Assembly (NCBI GenBank): GCA_032719365.1
Contig: CM064867.1
Span: 58,654,601 to 58,718,600, forward strand
Length of the DNA stretch: 64,000 nucleotides
Source of the DNA: Prinsepia uniflora
Taxonomy: Eukaryota; Streptophyta; Magnoliopsida; Rosales; Rosaceae
Direction: 5' to 3'
Shown here piece by piece: positions 59,303 through 64,000 of this stretch. Under the pieces are notes generated by a model. That model saw only the letters and a list, made by a program, of their open reading frames with translations, searched no databases and was not told the origin of the DNA. How positions within the stretch are numbered: position 1 is the stretch's first letter; every line of letters begins with the position of its first letter. The translations under genes were made by a program, and so were the position numbers.

Positions 59303-61462
59303 ATCTCCCTCCTTTAAAGAATTTCGTCCCCAAAATTCTGAATAACGTACGTACGTAATGAACTGGGGGAATCCAATTGATCTCACACCTGGGTCTCCTA
59401 CTTGGTATCCATCACCTGCCAATCCAGTATTATCCTGACAGTTCCCAAAATGTCACCACATCTCTACTAAGAGAATCAACTTAATGCCTTCAATGAGTCT
59501 CCCAAATCGACTCCAGAGTATTCATCACTCAACATCTAACACCAACTTGGAATCAACACAACATCTCATCGTCTAAACCACAACATCTCCAACCATGGGA
59601 CTTCATCCCCAACAAGTATACCACCATCGGACTAACCGTCCAAACGTCAACTCCTCTACTGGTCTAAGGAAAATCCACAACTCACCCCGACAATTATCTC
59701 CTCCATAGACAATCCAACTCACAGACCAACTCACATGTCGGTTAACACCGTTTATGTACATCCAAAAGGATGTCAATCCTCACTCCTTCTGATTATTGTG
59801 TCTCAACCTTTCCGAGGTTCAACTCTGAGCATTACTAAAGTACGAGTCATCAACTCTCGGGATCCCCAATCAACAATCACAAACCTCGGACTCCTCGGGC
59901 ACTATCCTCGAAGTTGTCAATCACCAATCTCAGGAAATCCCTAAGTACTGGCCTCGACATCACTCAAATATCCTCAGTAACATCATATGCCAACACACTC
60001 CGACACAGCCAACATCTGCTAGCTTATTCATCGCATCCTGCGGTATCCACGAAAACCAAACTCATTCATGGTCAACCCGACCATACCAACCTAGCCCTCT
60101 CCAAACCGAAGCCTAGGTCCATCGTGCTTCTGCTGCGCTACTCTGATCCAACTAACGGTATCCTAACCGTTCGTATCGAAATATGACCTGCCAATGGTCA
60201 TCGCATATCCCAGCTCGGTTAGTGGTTCCTACCAGACACCGACACCTCACGACTGGCCACAACATCAGCTCACGATGTGCCCATCCTACCATTCACAAGA
60301 ATCCCAGCTCGTGGTACATCATTTTCAATCTAGGGTTCACAGCACACTAATCCCGAATTTCCGCTCGTACCGAGCCAAAACCCTCAATCTACGCTCGGGT
60401 CGAAGAAACTGACCTCCCTTATATCCCACAACTCTAACAAACTCAACACTCCACGGAACCTAGATCAGACTGTAACCAGATCCACTACACCACCCTCTCA
60501 ACGACTCTACTGGTCGGGTCAAGCCAACCAATCTCCACAATTTCACTGGACTCAACTAGAGTCATCCACCAAGCCATCCAATACCTCTGCTGCGTCCAGC
60601 AGCACCATCTCCAATCCAGCCATAAGTCGGCCCAAGCCACAACAACTAACTAATTACAAACCCCAACTCACGTTTTTCAGCTTAAGCACTTACTCTGGGG
60701 TTTCTCACTAAGGTACTCACATTCCAAACTAGTCATCCCAACGGGGTTCCTCAAATCCTCATCATTACTTAGGTTATCAAAACATACGGCATCCACTAGC
60801 TCACAACAACCTCCCCACTCGGATCATCACACCTGGCTAAGAACATCCACGAACCCAATGTCGTCTCAATCGTCAATCCGGTAATCAACACTAGAGAAAA
60901 TTCCTCAATTCCTATGATCTTATGTTCCTTTACCCCCGCAACTCGAGGCATCTAGCTACTCGTAGCCGCATAAGTCCAATCTCGAACAATCTGACCAAGT
61001 GGTCACAAGTCAATACTATCGACATCCAATCGCCATCCGGCCCAACAGGCCGCCGTCATCCGGCTCCATCGGCTTACACGTACCATCTGGCGCAACAGGC
61101 TGTCCTCGGGCCCCACAGGCCGACCAGCCAACCAGCAATCGTATCTCACTCATCTAACTCTGATGGCCAACCTACTATTGAGTATATCCAGCGCCAAGCA
61201 CGCTATCCTTTCCAGCCCAAAGCCGGCATATAACTCACCACACACAGCGTATCGGGCAACGCATCACCCAGTCGTTCATGCTCTCACCACTCACTAAGCC
61301 ATTAACTAACCTACTATCTCCCTAGCATCCAAGTTAATGACGGGTTGTTCCGCATTGAGACAGCACATCCACAGCAACATCGCAACACACAAGTTGACGA
61401 ACCAACTACCCTGGAAGCCAAAACCTCGCGTAGAGCGTTCAAATCTCGCTCTGATACCAATT
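59303..61462 (-). mobile_element. Internal region of G4: primer site and polypurine tract, no coding capacity
   Basis: On the minus strand, a primer site TGGTATCAGAGC (complement of 61448-61459) adjoins the right LTR and a purine tract (complement of 59303-59325) adjoins the left one. The 2.16 kb between shows no gag or pol motif on either strand; plus-strand frames of 70-100 codons are Ser/Pro/His-rich and have no family resemblance. Non-autonomous, or so decayed that nothing is readable. Confidence 0.75.
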
Positions 61463-64000
61463 TGACACGACCCACCCCCAATCCTTCGGGATTAAGGGTA
61501 AGTCATGCTGCCGTCTAACCCACGTGCAACACGAAGGCTAAACACCTGTTCAACCCCCATGCAACACGCAAGCTAGACAAGGGATCCCAAGACTACGTCG
61601 TTTCAAAAACCAACTTCGGTGAACCAGAGTTTGCAGCAACACTGTGGAACGCGTGTGTGATGTCTTTGTCTCACCGACAACAGCCTGCACCGCATCAACC
61701 TAGAGGGTATCGAAAAACCAAAAGACTGTGAGTGGACACAAATAAATAATAAGTTCATTAAACTTTTCATAAGAAAAGACATTTATACCCTCCGCTTAAA
61801 ACTAATGCATGCATTCGAAAACCATTTCATTTTCGGCATAAGAAAACCATTACATTTCCAAGATAATAAAAACAGTTTATGAAAACCGAAATCATTTCCT
61901 TTTCTCAAATCCACGGCCTCAACCCAAAACCATCAAAATCCATATCATCCTGGTCATAGCCCAAAACATCTGGAAACCATTTGAAAACACTCAGTGTATC
62001 ACAGAAATCCAAAAGCATTTAAAACACATTTCTATCAATCGAACCTGCTGGATCTATCTGAGTCTTTAAACTCAATATATATCTGAGTCTTTAAACTCAA
62101 TCTAGGCCTCAATATAATCCGAGTCTTTAAACTCCCAAGTCTTTAAACTCAATAGGCCTACGGGGGAAATCACAACTTCCGAATCTTTAAACTCCCGAGT
62201 CTTTAAACTCAATCCAGGTCTTTAAACCCAATCACATATCCGGGCCCGCCGCCGTCACATATCATATCCATGTCTTTAAACCCAATACCAGATCCAGTAA
62301 ATCCAATCCAAAACCATTTCCAAATCCATGTCCAAATTCGAATTCGAAATCACCATTTCGAATACCAAGCCAAATCTGAAATCATCATTCCGAATCCAAA
62401 TCAAGAATTCCACTTTTCAAGTTCTAAAACCGAATCGCAAATCTTATTTCCGAAATCTGATTCCAAAACTGAAATCACGTTTATCGAAATAACTTTTCAG
62501 AATCCATTTATAAACCATTAAAATCAAATCATAATTAAAAGCCCAAAATCATAGTATCGCAACCATTATCAAATCACAGCATAAAACCATATCTCGTAAA
62601 ACATGCAATTACGTAAATATCTCGAAATACATGCAAAACCGTAAATCATAAAGAGCATAAGCATAAACATAGAAATCACGTATAGAAAACATAATAAAAA
62701 TTTATGCATGTATCATGAGTTAGAAAGCAAAGTCCACTCACAGACCATTCGCGTCGCCGCCTCGATACGCGTGCAATTACGCTGTTCCCGGCTAATCCCT
62801 ATCACCGACCTTCCCGAACCTATCCCTAACACATACTAAGGTCACTAACTACTTCACAATGCTTCTACTAAAGTCCTATAATTTTTTCGAATTTTTAACT
62901 ATTTTTAACCTAGCCTTTAAACCTTCGGACATCCCGAAACATATCGAGATGATGTTCGATCGACTAGAACCCAATCCCAAAATGTTCGTTAAATCGATTA
63001 CATCATTTCACATGTTGAACACTTCTCCCAGAACTGCCTCACGCACCCTCATGAGCCACCCAAAGGGGCTACGCGTGGTAGCCACGCGCCCACTGTTCAT
63101 CATCTTCAACCTCTCGCTCGACAGGTTTAGACCGGTTCGAACCAGCTCGGTCATACTGAACCGACGAGGGCAGTTCATCTCCATTCCTTCTTCGTTTTCA
63201 GTCCATTTCCAATTTTAATTAGTCCTATAGCTTCATCTATGTGTTTCTTATTAATCTATATAATCACAATATGAACTTAAGGCTAAAAGGTACCTTCTCG
63301 ATTCGAAGAAGAACCGGATAACTTTCGATCTTCATTCTCGGCCGTCACAGACCACTTCAGGTCTTGGTTTCATGTCCTATGGACTTGTTTCAGTCTCCAG
63401 AAGTTAAACTAAGCACCCAAATCATGTATTCATCGATCAAAGTCCAAACTGCCATTTCTAAACAAGACAGAGAAACAGATGTATGAAAACTGCTTACCTT
63501 CACCCATTTTCTCTACCGTGGACACCACCACGATCCTCACACCTTCCTAGTTCCTTTGTAAACACTAAATACAGCCAACAACTGAAGTTTCCTGGGCTTT
63601 GCATGTTGAGAGTTTCACGGTTACACACACACGACACTAGTGTTGCTCACTGATCACTTCTTTCCTCGTCTCTGTCTCTCTATTTCCTCAATCTCACACA
63701 CCACGACTCACTCTAGGTTTCACTCAGTCACACACACCTTGATCTCTCACATGATTGAACCAAGAATGCACGGCTACACTCCCCTCTGCCTGTTTTAATC
63801 GATGAAAATGTGTGAAGGGGCTAGAACCAACCAGAGAGTGGACAGTTGGCCACATGTCATTGCTCCCAGGTGAAAATATCCAACCACACAGGGACAGATG
63901 TCCCCATCCTATTGAACCATTTTCAAAATCAGCCAAAAGACCATTTTGCCCTTGGTGCACAAATTACCATTTTGCCTCTCTCACGTTTAGACCAAAATCC
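61463..64000 (-). mobile_element. 5' LTR of G4, running off the window
   Basis: Begins TGACACGACCCACC and follows 56427-59302 to the window end; about 420 bases should lie outside. Differences from the partner are frequent (by eye several per 100 bases, plus small indels), so G4 is much older than E1. Confidence 0.85.
62045..62290. repeat. Array of GAGTCTTTAAACTC words in the G4 5' LTR
   Basis: Partner of the array at 57000-57240, with a different number and order of units, showing that it expands and contracts. Confidence 0.8.

Noticed and set aside
59735..61233. Plus-strand frames of 70-103 codons in G4's internal region
   Set aside because: They run against the element's direction, have Ser/Pro/His-rich random composition and no family resemblance.

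Overview
This window is plant nuclear DNA, most likely from a dicot with a repeat-rich genome. It is a dense nest of transposable elements. I find no intact host gene, tRNA, rRNA, CRISPR or bacterial feature. Evidence for a plant: chromodomain-bearing Ty3/gypsy polyprotein, Tat-lineage gypsy, Copia integrase, a hAT gene with BED finger and DUF659, a FAR1-type domain, a Lemi/Emigrant-like pogo remnant, and TGGTATCAGAGC primer sites matching plant initiator tRNA-Met.

Left part (1-25658). A degenerate plus-strand gypsy element, called G1 here, has its 5' LTR end at 6193, a gag-only internal region (6194-9615) and a 3' LTR starting at 9616 and ending at 25658. Its 5' LTR is cut by a minus-strand element G2 (LTR 2044-5044, internal region running off the left edge). 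G2's leader holds an LTR of another family with TGATA...TATCA ends (1-1938). A second copy of that family sits inside G1 (7225-8644). G1's 3' LTR is split by a 13.1-kb Tat-lineage element T1 (12206-25347, minus strand, twin 595-bp LTRs, target duplication AAAAG). T1 carries broken gag, protease and RT on the minus strand, a plus-strand (antisense) accessory gene with its own TATA box and introns, and a 111-bp tandem array split by a solo LTR (13463-16722). Its RNase H/integrase region is gone; a truncated LTR lies at that place.

Middle (25659-37627). A Copia integrase fragment marks the DNA G1 jumped into. It is followed by a pogo-like remnant, a 760-bp non-LTR retroposon with an 11-bp target duplication, AT-rich sequence, and a dead hAT gene read right to left (36375 to 29947). 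A solo LTR (30616-33722) is inserted in the hAT C-terminal coding region.

Right part (37628-64000). A small non-autonomous gypsy element G3 (LTRs at 37628 and 50457, 1.2-kb internal region) has its 5' LTR split by E1 (38486-48671). E1 is a nearly intact Tekay/Del-type chromovirus with target duplication GGTAG. Its gag-pol is open except for one in-frame TGA. G3's 3' LTR is split by a solo LTR (51409-54072). A FAR1-domain pseudogene follows, then a truncated LTR (54822-56426) interrupted by another non-autonomous element G4 (56427 to beyond 64000).

Reading the nest: the Copia fragment and hAT are old; G1, G3 and G4 are middle-aged; E1 is young (about 0.6% LTR divergence by eye). E1-like elements are plausible helpers for the non-autonomous elements, which share its primer site and similar LTR ends. 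Coordinates of LTR ends and target duplications were read directly. Family names come from motif recognition without database searches.
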